Below, piece by piece: positions 18,777-27,946 of a stretch of DNA of 64,000 nucleotides (within the stretch, counting starts at the first letter, position 1; every line of letters starts with the position of its first letter). The translations under genes were made by a program, and so were the position numbers. The stretch is from Nostoc calcicola FACHB-3891. Lineage in GTDB: Bacteria > Cyanobacteriota > Cyanobacteriia > Cyanobacteriales > Nostocaceae. Location: NCBI RefSeq assembly GCF_014697355.1, contig NZ_JACJRQ010000012.1, forward strand, positions 146,505 through 210,504, read 5' to 3'. The notes beneath the pieces were generated by a model, which made no database searches, was not told the DNA's origin, and was given only the letters and a program-made list of their open reading frames with translations.

Positions 18777-19822
18777 GAGGGGAAAGATTTTTGAGAATTA
18801 CGCCGCAGAATTACCCAAGTCACAACAGGAGTTCCTATCAAAGCGGTAACAGCATTTAAAGGTAAAACCATTTGACTTACCCAAAGTTGAGAAAACAAAT
18901 CTGCAATCAAAGCTAAAATTGCTCCCATAATAATTACCCCAGGAATTAATATCCGATGGTCAGCAGTATTTAAAAGACTGCGACAAAGATGGGGAATTGC
19001 AACACCTAAAAACGCTATTGGGCCACAAAAAGCTGTAATTCCTCCTGCTAACACAGATGCACTGCTAATAATATAAAATCTGGTTTGTTGGACTGTTAAT
19101 CCTAGACTACGTGCATAAGATTCACCAAGTAAAAAAGTATTTAAAGGTTTTGATAACAGCACTGCTACTAATAATCCTAGACAGATAACGGGAGTTAAAA
19201 TCACTAACTGTTGCCAAGTCACACCAGCAAAACTGCCAAAAGTCCACATTATATAACTTTGAATCCGTTCTTTGGAACTAAATTGCAAGAGAATACTCAC
19301 CATTGCACTTGTAGCATAGCCAAATAATAAACCTAAAATTAGTAATGTCATTGTGTCTTGCACTCGGCGAGAAACAACTAACATTATTCCTAACACCGAT
19401 GCTGCACCAAGACTTGCTGCTATTACTAAACCAAAATCGCCAATTATCCCCAAATTTGCTAATAATGTAGGTGTGGTAGCATTTGCTAGCAATACAACTA
19501 ATGCTACTCCTAAACTTGCACCAGAACTAATTCCCAAAACAAATGGCCCTGCTAATGGATTTCTAAATAAAGTTTGCATTTGTAAACCACTTACACCCAA
19601 AGCTGCACCTGCTAAAGTTGCAGTTAAAGCTTTAGGTAAACGAAATTTGATAATAATACTAGTCCATATCGCTTTTTCTGGTTGCTGTCCAAATAAAATA
19701 GCAATTACTTCATCAATGGGTATATCGACAGACCCCAAAGCTAAGTCTAATAAAAACGCCAAGATTAAGGCTGTAAGTAAAATGGAGAAAAGTAGAAATT
19801 TTTGATTGGCAATTTTGTGCAT
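18773..19822 (-). CDS. FecCD-family ABC permease (BtuC-like)
   Basis: About 349 residues from the ATG at 19822. A TTG at 19840 is an alternative. It has about 10 transmembrane helices. The family signature GLQMQTLFRNPLAGPFVLGISSGASLGVALV is present in full (about residues 75-105), as is the cytoplasmic GPIAFLGVAIPHLCR loop that contacts the ATPase. FecCD permeases import ferric siderophores, haem or cobalamin. The locus context (cobalamin riboswitch, TonB receptor) favours cobalamin or a related complex, but the sequence alone does not decide the substrate. Confidence 0.88.
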   Translation of the reverse strand: MHKIANQKFLLFSILLTALILAFLLDLALGSVDIPIDEVIAILFGQQPEKAIWTSIIIKFRLPKALTATLAGAALGVSGLQMQTLFRNPLAGPFVLGISSGASLGVALVVLLANATTPTLLANLGIIGDFGLVIAASLGAASVLGIMLVVSRRVQDTMTLLILGLLFGYATSAMVSILLQFSSKERIQSYIMWTFGSFAGVTWQQLVILTPVICLGLLVAVLLSKPLNTFLLGESYARSLGLTVQQTRFYIISSASVLAGGITAFCGPIAFLGVAIPHLCRSLLNTADHRILIPGVIIMGAILALIADLFSQLWVSQMVLPLNAVTALIGTPVVTWVILRRNSQKSFPS

Positions 19823-19840
19823 TATTAAGTAGTTTTTCAA

Positions 19841-20047
19841 TTTATTTTTTTGTTTAATAAAACAGCAATATTGGCGTCATTTGCCAGAATTAGTGAATTT
19901 AATTCAGGGATTCGCTGTGTCACTGAACGACCCTCTCAATAAACGGTCAAACACCGCACAAATTGAAATTTAAGTCGTCTATAATTAGTTGCAAGCTACT
20001 CCGAACTAATTGATTCTGAATTCTGAATTCTGAATTCTTCTTCAACA
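19841..20047. other. Spacer between binding-protein and permease genes
   Basis: About 207 bp. It includes GAATTCT-type direct repeats at 20010-20038. No promoter is evident, so the genes may still be one transcript. Confidence 0.4.
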
Positions 20048-21268
20048 TCATTCAATGATTTGACGATAGTAAAATAATCTATAATTAGGTAATATCTCTG
20101 GATGTAGTATCTTAATTAAATCAGATAGCACTATATCTGGATTACTAATTCCACCTTCCCAGTAATCATTACCGTCATTGGCGTTAACACGAGCATTGTT
20201 ATTATAAAGATTCCTCTTTTTTAGGGCATTAAAATCAGCATAACGATTATCTTCAGCTATTAAATCTTTGATACTCCTCCAATTTTGACGAAAATTTAAC
20301 CAGTAATCAGCATTACTAGCACGTTCCAAAACTACCTCAAAAGATAAAGGTAAACTACCTGATGATTTATCATCACTCCAGAGATAATTTCCTCCTGCAT
20401 CAGCTAGATATTTGGCTACATAACTTTTGCCTCCAGGCATATACCAAGTACCTTTAAAGTTAAATCCAACAAAAACACTCGGACGATTTTTTAAAGATTG
20501 AGCTTTTCGGGCTATTGTTTCATATTTTTTCGTAATTTCGCCAAATATCTGTTCTGCTTGTTCCTCTTTATTAAAAAACAAAGCAGTAAATTTCAACCAT
20601 TCACTTCTCCCCAATGGTGTATCTTCCATATATTCAGCATTTATAGCTACTTTTAACCCTGCTTCAGTTAATTTTTGGTAACTGTCCGTTTGGGAATTTC
20701 CAGTACCATAGCTTGTTACTAAATCTGGATTTAATTCTAATAATTTTTCTATATTAACATTGGAATTATTACCTATTTCTGAAATTTTACCCGTTTGGAT
20801 TTGCTTGACAATATCAGGTGTATTTACTTGCTTCATGTCACTAATTCCAATAAGTTTATCAACTATTCCTAATTTGGCTAAGTGGGGTAAATGAGTCGTT
20901 GAAAGAGAAACGATGGAATTAACTGGTACTGGAATTATCTGTGCTTGATTAAATACTTTTGGTGTAGGAGTTCCGCATTGAACTAAAACATATTGAAAAC
21001 TAGTTTTAGCATTCTGCCAAGGATTTTTTATGGTAACGATTTTGTAGTGTTTGTGATATTCTACTGTCAAGCCTGTTGCATGAATAATCTTAATTTTATT
21101 AGGGAAGTAATCAGTATTGGGGTCATAGTTTTGAATACAGGCGTTATTATTGTTATCTCTCGATGTGTTGATTGCTGTACTATGGCAAGCAATGATTAAG
21201 GTTGCTATTAAGAAGAATTGACACAAGAAAATAATGGGTTTTGAGTGAGGAAGTTTTACCAATTTCAT
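20048..21268 (-). CDS. Substrate-binding lipoprotein of the ABC importer (BtuF/FecB-like)
   Basis: 406 residues. The N-terminal signal ends in a lipobox (LIIAC, Cys at about residue 28), so it is membrane-anchored in the periplasm. The two-lobed helical-backbone fold of cluster A binding proteins is visible: VNSIVSLSTTHLPHLAKLGIVDKLIGIS early, then LLELNPDLVTSYG and a C-terminal NPDIVLSDLIKILHPEILP. It delivers the ligand captured by the TonB receptor to the permease. Trp-rich patches (NADYWLNFRQNW) may form part of the ligand site. Confidence 0.85.
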   Translation of the reverse strand: MKLVKLPHSKPIIFLCQFFLIATLIIACHSTAINTSRDNNNNACIQNYDPNTDYFPNKIKIIHATGLTVEYHKHYKIVTIKNPWQNAKTSFQYVLVQCGTPTPKVFNQAQIIPVPVNSIVSLSTTHLPHLAKLGIVDKLIGISDMKQVNTPDIVKQIQTGKISEIGNNSNVNIEKLLELNPDLVTSYGTGNSQTDSYQKLTEAGLKVAINAEYMEDTPLGRSEWLKFTALFFNKEEQAEQIFGEITKKYETIARKAQSLKNRPSVFVGFNFKGTWYMPGGKSYVAKYLADAGGNYLWSDDKSSGSLPLSFEVVLERASNADYWLNFRQNWRSIKDLIAEDNRYADFNALKKRNLYNNNARVNANDGNDYWEGGISNPDIVLSDLIKILHPEILPNYRLFYYRQIIE

Positions 21269-21286
21269 GGGTTTTAGAGAAATATG

Positions 21287-21366
21287 ATTTTTCTCACGCA
21301 GAGGCGCAGAGGCGCAGAGAGGAGTATGAGGAGAAATTGCTCTTATATCTTTGCGTGAGATTTTAA
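21287..21366. repeat. Interspersed repeat with ACGCAGAGGCGC units
   Basis: CTCACGCAGAGGCGCAGAGG at the left and TCTTTGCGTGAG at the right form an inverted pair. The same GCAGAGGCGCAAAG family recurs at about 31775-31822, 50150-50185 and 57868-57900. Confidence 0.6.
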
Positions 21367-21376
21367 GAAGGATAAA

Positions 21377-22249
21377 TTACACAGGTTCTGGTGGATAGGA
21401 ATGTTCAATAAGTTTGTTACCTTTAACCAAGTGTTCATTGATAATAGTTTCAGCTACATTTGGGTTAACGCGAGTGTACCAAGTTCTATCATCGGAATAA
21501 AATACTACTGGGCCTAATTGACAAACTTCTAAACAGCCAGATGTTCTGACTTCTACGTTTACACCTACTTTTTCAACTGCTGATTTTAAAGCTTCAAATG
21601 TAGGTTGCCATTTCCGTGAAGGAAGACAACGAGTAGAAGTACAAACTGAGATATAAGAATTTTTTAAGGGATTTTTGGTAAAGGGTATGGGTTTATTTCC
21701 TAAAACATAAATATCTCGTAGTTCCTGATAAAGAGTTAACTTTGATAAGTTAGGCTTACCCTCTGGTAATAAATTTTCACCTTCTACGTATGGATTTGGT
21801 AGGAAAATAGTCATGAGGTTTTCATCTGCACCATTCCAAAAATCGATTCCCCAACTTCTAGGGATACCTTGTGCATTAAACCGTCGATAAAATGCAGCAC
21901 GACTTACTTGACGTTGTTGCCTTAGTTCTAAAGGAGTCTTACAATGAGGGCCACCTAAATTAGCCTCAATACATAGATGCAAATGCCAGCCTTCTGCTAC
22001 TACTGTGAGATATCCATCATAGAGAATACAAATTTTAGGTGGAGCATTAAATTCCAATTCTAATACACCACCTTGCACAATATGTCCTACCCCTACCTGC
22101 TGCCAATTTTCCTGAAATAAGGTGTAAAGTAAAGACGATAAAACATCGGTACTAGAATCAAAATATTCATATTCAATTTTTCCACCCCCTGGTAAAGGGT
22201 TAGTGACAAATTGATTTAATCGGTTTACCCAGGAATTAAATTCAGTCAT
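21377..22249 (-). CDS. Protein with C-terminal thioredoxin-like [2Fe-2S] ferredoxin domain
   Basis: 290 residues. The N-terminal 170 residues form an unfamiliar domain rich in aromatic residues (AEGWHLHLCIEANLGGPHCKTP), which could bind a ligand or metal. The C-terminal domain (about 190-280) has the four-Cys pattern of thioredoxin-like ferredoxins: C-x4-C in CTSTRC and GCLEVCQLGP. Because it lies between the receptor and the binding protein, a role in reducing or releasing an imported iron or corrinoid complex is plausible (inference). It could alternatively act as a redox sensor for the locus. Confidence 0.75.
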   Translation of the reverse strand: MTEFNSWVNRLNQFVTNPLPGGGKIEYEYFDSSTDVLSSLLYTLFQENWQQVGVGHIVQGGVLELEFNAPPKICILYDGYLTVVAEGWHLHLCIEANLGGPHCKTPLELRQQRQVSRAAFYRRFNAQGIPRSWGIDFWNGADENLMTIFLPNPYVEGENLLPEGKPNLSKLTLYQELRDIYVLGNKPIPFTKNPLKNSYISVCTSTRCLPSRKWQPTFEALKSAVEKVGVNVEVRTSGCLEVCQLGPVVFYSDDRTWYTRVNPNVAETIINEHLVKGNKLIEHSYPPEPV

Positions 22250-22336
22250 GGCTTTTAACTCTATAGTATTCAGCTTGATTTACGCTAATAGTTTGAGAAA
22301 CTAAACTGCAAAAATTTATCCTATCCTTTAGCCAAT

Positions 22337-24478
22337 CTAAAATTTCCAGTTCAACCCAACTTGAAAAACCCTACCTCCATCAGGAAACCCTGCAAATAAT
22401 TGATATCTTTGATTAAAGATATTATCTACACTACCATTCACAGCTAAATTAGCGCTTAAAGGTACTCGTAATTTCACATCAAATGTCGTATACCCTGCTA
22501 GAAATTCGGTGTTGATGTTATTCGTTGGATATTTACCAAGTGAATGCATAAGTATTCCCATATATAAACCTTCTGGGTTTTCATAATTAATTCCAACATT
22601 TATACTATCTGCACCTGCAAACCGCAATTCTTTATTAGTTTCTGCGGGATTAGAGCTTTCTAAAATCCGGGGGTCATTCGCTGTATAATTGACGAAAGCA
22701 TAGACATTTTTCGCAATCTGTAAATTCAAGGTTGCTTCTAATCCTGTAGTTTCAACTAAGCCAATATTTTCCCAAGTTCCTGTATTTCCGTTCACGGGTG
22801 GTATCAGTGATTTAAAAGCAATCAAATCAGATATTCGATTGTAAAAAAATGTTAACCTTAATAAGCCAATATTGCCGATTTTTTGGTCAATTCCTACATC
22901 AAAGCTATCACCTCTTTCGGGTTTAAGTTCTGGGTTACCAATATTGCTAGGATTATTATTGAATAAATTAGCAATGGTTGGAACTCGGAAATTTTTGATG
23001 TAGTTGGCTCTAAGAGTTGTAGAGTCAAAAATAGCAAGTTTTGTACCTACAGATGGAGATGTTGCTGAACCATTTATCAAGCTGCTAAAATCTTGCCGTA
23101 AGCCTAAATTTACAATCCAGCTAGGAGTTAAGTTGATTTCATATCTAGCAAATAAGGCTCCTTGATCGATACTAGTATCGTAGTTTATCCTCTCTATATT
23201 TGTAGAATAACTAAAGGAAGTACTGCGTACATTTACATTGCGATAATCAAAGCCATAAACTAAGCTTTGATTTTTGGCAAAATTCCAACTGTGTGTAGTT
23301 TGAATTCCGTAAGAAGTTTGGTTAGAATCAAAGCGATTCTGAGATGCAAGTGCGCCACTACGATTGTCAAAACGAGTGTTGATAAAATCGCTATAAACTC
23401 TTGCTGTTAAAAGTGAATCATCTCCACTACCTAGTTTGGAGTTCCAGGTTAAATCTGTCAAAACTTGGTCTGTGTATTTGCGATTATTCTCGGTTAGGGA
23501 GTTAAAAAAACCTTGACCAAATTGTGGTACAGGAATAGGTACTCCTCCCGGTACACCCTGTTCTTTTGCTAAATATATTGTGGAGAAGGCAAGAGTGTTA
23601 CGTTTACCCAAGTTGGCATCAAGTTTAATGTTAAAATTATTGTAGAGAGTATCATTATTTTCCCTGGTTCCCTGAAAATTGGCTTCAGGAATTGCAAAAG
23701 GATAGTTATATTTGGCTTGAGTGCGGTTGTATCCAATTACCCAACCAATATCTCCAGTTTTTCCGCTATTTTGAATACTCTGTTGGTTTAGTCCATAAGC
23801 ACCAATGTTGACTTTCGCTTCCGTTGTAATTTTTTCTGTGGGACGACGGGTGATAATATTAATTACTCCACCAATTGCATCGGAACCATAAAGAGTAGAA
23901 CCACCACCGGGTAATACTTCAATTCTTTCAATGTTATTGGTGGTAAATTCTGAAAGGTCAAACCCACCGCTACCAAGATTATTAATTGGTCTACCATCAA
24001 GTAATATTAATACTTGACCGGTGTTAGAACCGCGAATAAATTGACCGCTTAAAGCATTCACTTCCGTTCCAACTGTACCATCAGGCAAAATACCAGGAAG
24101 AAATTTTAGTGCTTCTCTGACAGTTCTAGCACCTTGCGCTTCCATTTCTTCCCCCGTGATTACGTAAATTGGACGGGTAGAATCTTTCACTGTCCCTTCA
24201 CGACGAAAGGGTGAATACACAGGTTCATTTAATAACTTGTCGATGACTGTTAGTTCAATGTCAGGTTCTTTTTCTGCTGTGGAGGCTGGCGCATTTTGAG
24301 ATATAACTTCCCCAATTGATTGTAAGTCTTTGGCTGAACCTCCACGGTTGGATAATTCTGATATTTCTGGAATTTCTGTGGCTTTAGTGCTGTGATTTTC
24401 CGATAGTATCCTGAGGGCAACAATCAAACTAGACACAACAATTTGAATTCCCCATCTGGCAACGAAATTACTATGCAT
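22337..24478 (-). CDS. TonB-dependent outer-membrane receptor (BtuB/siderophore-receptor type)
   Basis: About 713 residues from the ATG at 24478. A TTG at 24493 is also possible. The N-terminal part has a hydrophobic signal and a cyanobacterial linker of about 60 residues. A TonB-box-like stretch lies near DIELTVIDK. The plug domain (about 110-230) contains GAEEM-like TGEEMEAQGARTVREALKFLPG, FIRGSNTGQVLILLDGRPIN and IERIEVLPGGGSTLYGSDAIGGVINIIT. The rest is a 22-stranded barrel ending in the aromatic VFQVGLNWKF. A Fur/Zur-type box lies 122 bp upstream of the ATG. Confidence 0.92.
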   Translation of the reverse strand: MHSNFVARWGIQIVVSSLIVALRILSENHSTKATEIPEISELSNRGGSAKDLQSIGEVISQNAPASTAEKEPDIELTVIDKLLNEPVYSPFRREGTVKDSTRPIYVITGEEMEAQGARTVREALKFLPGILPDGTVGTEVNALSGQFIRGSNTGQVLILLDGRPINNLGSGGFDLSEFTTNNIERIEVLPGGGSTLYGSDAIGGVINIITRRPTEKITTEAKVNIGAYGLNQQSIQNSGKTGDIGWVIGYNRTQAKYNYPFAIPEANFQGTRENNDTLYNNFNIKLDANLGKRNTLAFSTIYLAKEQGVPGGVPIPVPQFGQGFFNSLTENNRKYTDQVLTDLTWNSKLGSGDDSLLTARVYSDFINTRFDNRSGALASQNRFDSNQTSYGIQTTHSWNFAKNQSLVYGFDYRNVNVRSTSFSYSTNIERINYDTSIDQGALFARYEINLTPSWIVNLGLRQDFSSLINGSATSPSVGTKLAIFDSTTLRANYIKNFRVPTIANLFNNNPSNIGNPELKPERGDSFDVGIDQKIGNIGLLRLTFFYNRISDLIAFKSLIPPVNGNTGTWENIGLVETTGLEATLNLQIAKNVYAFVNYTANDPRILESSNPAETNKELRFAGADSINVGINYENPEGLYMGILMHSLGKYPTNNINTEFLAGYTTFDVKLRVPLSANLAVNGSVDNIFNQRYQLFAGFPDGGRVFQVGLNWKF

Positions 24479-24600
24479 TTGTGATTTAAGCAACCTGTAT
24501 AACTAAGAAAATTGATTTTGATTCAGCAAAAGGACGACAAGCATAGTGAAACTAGCCACCGCTTGTGTAGCGGTAGAAGGAAGCCGTAATATATTTATGT

Positions 24601-24620
24601 GATGATGATAATCATTATCA
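24601..24620. promoter_or_regulatory. Fur/Zur-type operator upstream of the TonB receptor gene
   Basis: GATGATGATAATCATTATC matches the classical 19-bp Fur box at 18 of 19 positions. Positions 24606-24620 are a perfect 7-1-7 palindrome, TGATAATCATTATCA, the form described for cyanobacterial Zur boxes. It sits between the DUF1636 and receptor genes, so metal control of the receptor is expected. Which repressor binds (FurA or Zur) cannot be decided from sequence. Confidence 0.8.
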
Positions 24621-24684
24621 CATATTTATTGAATTGTGGAATTTTTCTGGTAACAAGGTAATTTTGATACTACCTAATGAGCAA

Positions 24685-25095
24685 TTAACAACAATTTACG
24701 TTTAATTTTGTCCACTTACTTAGTGGTGGAATACTTGCCAAAATACCTCTTTTTAAAGGTTCGGGACGTTCTGACCAAGGCAGTGAGCCATTGGGTTTAG
24801 CATAGTATTGAGTAGCACATTGCAAAATAGCAGATGCACTACTATCAACTCGTAAATCACCGAAGAGATGAGTTAATTTATCTTCTGCAACAAAGGCAAT
24901 AACACAAGAATGGTTGCAAGCACTCATACATTCAACTCCTTGAATGAGGAATTTATTTTGCAATTCCCAATCTTGTGCAAGTTGCTGAAGTTGTTGTAGT
25001 AGTTGTTCTCCTTTGCTTTCGTCAACTCGTTTGCCGTCTTGCCAAATGCTGCCACAAGTCGTGCAAACAAATAAAGTATGTTGTTTATCAATCAT
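24685..25095 (-). CDS. DUF1636 family, Cys-rich thioredoxin-like metal-binding protein
   Basis: 136 residues. Cys pairs at the N terminus (CTTCGSIW) and middle (GVECMSACNHSC) fit the DUF1636 pattern, related to [2Fe-2S] thioredoxin-like ferredoxins. The family is often found beside cobalamin-controlled genes. It is the first gene after the cobalamin riboswitch, with a leader of about 320 nt. The C terminus ends NVNCC, and two adjacent terminal cysteines are unusual. A role in handling cobalt or an Fe-S cofactor of the import pathway is inference. Confidence 0.8.
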   Translation of the reverse strand: MIDKQHTLFVCTTCGSIWQDGKRVDESKGEQLLQQLQQLAQDWELQNKFLIQGVECMSACNHSCVIAFVAEDKLTHLFGDLRVDSSASAILQCATQYYAKPNGSLPWSERPEPLKRGILASIPPLSKWTKLNVNCC

Positions 25096-25144
25096 TGATT
25101 TTGAAGTGTGTAGAAAAAAGCCTGAGTTGCAGATATGACATCTT

Positions 25145-25166
25145 GTTGCAGTCGTACAACTGCAAC
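25145..25166. promoter_or_regulatory. Short hairpin/palindrome in the riboswitch leader
   Basis: GTTGCAGT and ACTGCAAC form a perfect 8-bp stem around CGTACA, 50 nt upstream of the DUF1636 ATG. On the minus strand a T-run (GGCTTTTTTC) follows 16-25 nt later. It could be the expression platform of the riboswitch or a protein operator. Confidence 0.45.
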
Positions 25167-25414
25167 ATAGCTATTGAGTGAATTTGGCAGAAATGATGTT
25201 GCAAAAGATTGCACGCTGCGAAACACTAGCGTAAATTACAGCTACACTAAAGCGTAATTGCAATAATCAATAAACTGCCTATAATTTCATAGCCATGAGT
25301 AGTCCGTGGCGTTTCTCTGGGACGATGAAAGCGTGAAACTGATATGTTGTTGTTGAAATATTTATGCAAATATTCATCTGTACCTCGCAGATGGGTATGA
25401 GTTTGTGTGTGACT

Positions 25415-25540
25415 TTCGGCGGGCATTCTGACTTTGAAGCATCAGCTTCATTACAGCTGCGGGACAGCGCCGGATTTACACCGGACTTTCCCCGTTACCT
25501 CTGATGGCTGACCCCCACCAGAACCGAGTTACTATTGAGC
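25415..25540 (-). ncRNA. Cobalamin riboswitch
   Basis: Read on the minus strand, the conserved core is present in order: GGGGAAAGTCCGGTGTAAAT, then CCGGCGCTGTCCCGCAGCTGTAA (in two parts: CCGGCGCTGTCC and CGCAGCTGTAA), a variable helix (GAAGCTGATGCTTC), and the closing GTCAGAATGCCCGCC. This matches the B12 box and receptor-domain consensus. It lies about 320 nt upstream of the DUF1636 start and should repress the locus when cobalamin binds. No other gene lies between. Confidence 0.93.
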
Positions 25541-25619
25541 TAATAGTATCATGATTATGACGATCGCAAATAATTTGTCAAATATCAGCGATCGCTCTCC
25601 TACCCCTTGCAAAAGTCAA

Positions 25620-27182
25620 TCACCCAACTCCTACCAAAGGCTGGGTTATTTCCAGTTTCTGACGTGGCGATCGCCCTGTCAACAGTTCCACTACATCCAT
25701 CCCATTACCAATTACACCTGGTACGCTGGGATACCCAGCACTCGCCCCTACCAAAAATAGGTTCGGTAATTCCGTCACATACCCCAAACGATTTAAACCA
25801 ACTTGTTTCGGCACTAATTTTGCACCGTAAATATTACCTTGGGGTTGTCCGAGATAAAATTCGCTGGTGGTGGGTGTACCGTAAACTTTCATGCGCGCGT
25901 AGTTGTCCACATCTGGAATCAAATCTCGCACACTTGTCATCATCTGCTGATAAACTTCCCGCTTTCTGGCTTTATAGGCTTTTGGGCTGGTTTTATGCAG
26001 ATATTCAAATTCTTCATAGGAACAGACAGTAGCAATCTCTAAAACGTGATGTCCTTCTGGCGCCATCCCTAGTTCGCTGGATTTCATCGTCGGACACGAG
26101 AGGAAAATCCACGGATGGCTGAGGTTTCCCTGCAATTGTTGTTGGTATTCTTTATTGAGGTTGCCTGTGGGATAATACCAAATATTCCAGTTACCGATGC
26201 CGTAGCGTTGAGGATCGAAGCGGCTATCTAAACCCAGGTAAATATTGAAAGCACTCGCTGAGTATTCGTAACGGGTGAGGCGTTGACGTTCTTTGTGACT
26301 CAAAGCCTCAGAATCGTGCATCAATTCTACTGTTAATTTCGGATCGAGGTCGCTGATATAAGCTTTGCTGGCCCGATAAGTGATTCCATCGGCAAGTACG
26401 CTGTGGACAGTGCGGTGGCTAACTTGAATATGGTTAACTGGGCTTGAGTACTTGATTACACCTCCACCTGCGGTAATTACCTCTGCAATGGCGTCAACAA
26501 AGTGTTTAAAGTGATGTTTGGGATAGTAAGCGCCTTCTGAGTAGTCCCAAACGAGGGAAGTGTGGGTGAGTAGGGCAATTTCTTCTGGAGGTAGGGCGTA
26601 GTCGCCACTTTGTCCTGCCAGTACTGCTTGGAGTTTGGGCGATAATCTCACATCGTTATACAAATCTTGTAGTGTCCACTTCCGCTTGCAAAATAAATTA
26701 AAATATTTTGGTAACTTCAACCAATCAGATAATTGGCGATCGAACCAGTGTACTTCCTGCACCAAGCTGCGAATTTCTTGATGGAGTCGCTGAATTTCAT
26801 CGCAGTAAAGATTAATAGCACCAGCTTCTTCTGGAAATGTGGAAAGTAAACGCGATCGCATATTTTCCCATCCCAAAGGAATTTTGAAATCTGCCTCTGG
26901 TGTAATGATGCGATCTATACAGTCAGGATCGAGGCTATTAAAGGGTATATCTTGACCAATATAGTCGAGAAATTGGCCTATGGTCTGACCAGAACCACAT
27001 TGAGAAATGTAATGAACATCAGCACAAAAACTGTATTCTCCATAATCAAAGGTGTGACAGCATCCACCAGGTAAATAATGTTGTTCTAAAACTACTACCC
27101 GGTAGCCTTGTCGGGTCAAACAAGCTGCGGCGGAAAGTCCACCCAATCCAGCTCCTAAAATCACGTAATCGAAGATTTCCAT
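25620..27182 (-). CDS. FAD-dependent oxidoreductase of the phytoene desaturase / carotenoid isomerase (CrtISO-like) family
   Basis: About 520 residues. The N-terminal Rossmann motif (GAGLGGLSAAACLTRQGYRV) is followed by VLEQHYLPGGCCHTF, and the C-terminal FAD motif is NLFLVGASAGYPSVPGVIGNGM. This domain set is shared by CrtI, CrtISO and retinol saturases. The exact substrate is not evident. The start is the ATG at 27182 because a perfect AGGAGG lies 5 nt upstream. A TTG at 27200 would overlap that site's upstream flank and is unlikely. It ends about 80 bp upstream of the cobalamin riboswitch, on the same strand. Confidence 0.82.
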   Translation of the reverse strand: MEIFDYVILGAGLGGLSAAACLTRQGYRVVVLEQHYLPGGCCHTFDYGEYSFCADVHYISQCGSGQTIGQFLDYIGQDIPFNSLDPDCIDRIITPEADFKIPLGWENMRSRLLSTFPEEAGAINLYCDEIQRLHQEIRSLVQEVHWFDRQLSDWLKLPKYFNLFCKRKWTLQDLYNDVRLSPKLQAVLAGQSGDYALPPEEIALLTHTSLVWDYSEGAYYPKHHFKHFVDAIAEVITAGGGVIKYSSPVNHIQVSHRTVHSVLADGITYRASKAYISDLDPKLTVELMHDSEALSHKERQRLTRYEYSASAFNIYLGLDSRFDPQRYGIGNWNIWYYPTGNLNKEYQQQLQGNLSHPWIFLSCPTMKSSELGMAPEGHHVLEIATVCSYEEFEYLHKTSPKAYKARKREVYQQMMTSVRDLIPDVDNYARMKVYGTPTTSEFYLGQPQGNIYGAKLVPKQVGLNRLGYVTELPNLFLVGASAGYPSVPGVIGNGMDVVELLTGRSPRQKLEITQPLVGVG

Positions 27183-27187
27183 CTCAG

Positions 27188-27193
27188 CCTCCT
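27188..27193 (-). promoter_or_regulatory. Strong Shine-Dalgarno fixing the start of the oxidoreductase gene
   Basis: AGGAGG on the minus strand, 5 nt from ATG at 27182. Such a complete site is rare in this window. Confidence 0.8.
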
Positions 27194-27374
27194 CTAGCAA
27201 TATTGATTTATCTTGATTTCGGCGTTATGGTTTTTTATGGCGGTTTTTTACTTGTAAAAATCGCAAAATAGGCAGGATTTTTTCATCTAGCTTTGTAGCT
27301 TTCACTAAATGAAAATCAGGTAGAATAACCATTCAGTAGAACGTGTAAGGATTTTATCGGTGATAGTGGTAATT

Positions 27375-27494
27375 CCAATACGGTTCGGATAAGCAGTATG
27401 AACTTCCCTTGTGGTCTGGGAAAAGGTTAAGGGTTAAGGGGATTTGGATGTATTTGAAACCTTTCCCCTTTCCCCTTTAACCGAACCGTATTGG
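27375..27494. mobile_element. 120-bp MITE with 14-bp terminal inverted repeats and 8-bp target duplication (copy A)
   Basis: The ends are CCAATACGGTTCGG and CCGAACCGTATTGG, perfect inverted repeats. The flanks TGGTAATT at 27367-27374 and 27495-27502 are a perfect 8-bp direct repeat, the expected target-site duplication. The interior contains GCAGTATGAACTTCCCTTGT and GGTTAAGGG/CCCTTTCCCC low-complexity tracts that pair with each other. There is no coding capacity. A diverged copy lies at 54391-54519. Confidence 0.88.
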
Positions 27495-27502
27495 TGGTAA
27501 TT

Positions 27503-27946
27503 CCATCATCACCAAATCTTTTGATATATAGCCGCGGCACTTTTTAACCGATAGGTTAATTCACATTTAGATGCCCTGAAGGGTGTTTAAATTAGCCGCA
27601 TAATTTTGCTGCAATTCTTTGTGAAAACTTGCAGATAGTTAGGCGGCAATAATTTAATAATCTAAGCTTTTTTGTTCATACTCTATGTATTCAGATTATC
27701 TAAGCTGGCAAAAATTGTTTGAAAATATTTGCTTTTCTTTATAAAAACTTTCTTTAGTTTAAATTAGCTAAAATGATACTTAGCAAATCAGTATAGTAAC
27801 TAATCAAAAGACTATTTTTATTAACTTAAAACTTAAAAAATTAACATTAAATTTTATAAAATCATCTTTAGAATTGCAATAAACTATAATACGTAATTTG
27901 CTGTTGTGCAGATTACAATTGACTAATGACTGATGACCAATGACCA
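27503..27946. other. A/T-rich intergenic region before holB
   Basis: About 440 bp with no gene seen. TGACCAA heptads at about 27930-27952 run into the holB start codon. The A/T-rich part (27700-27900) probably holds the promoter. Confidence 0.4.
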
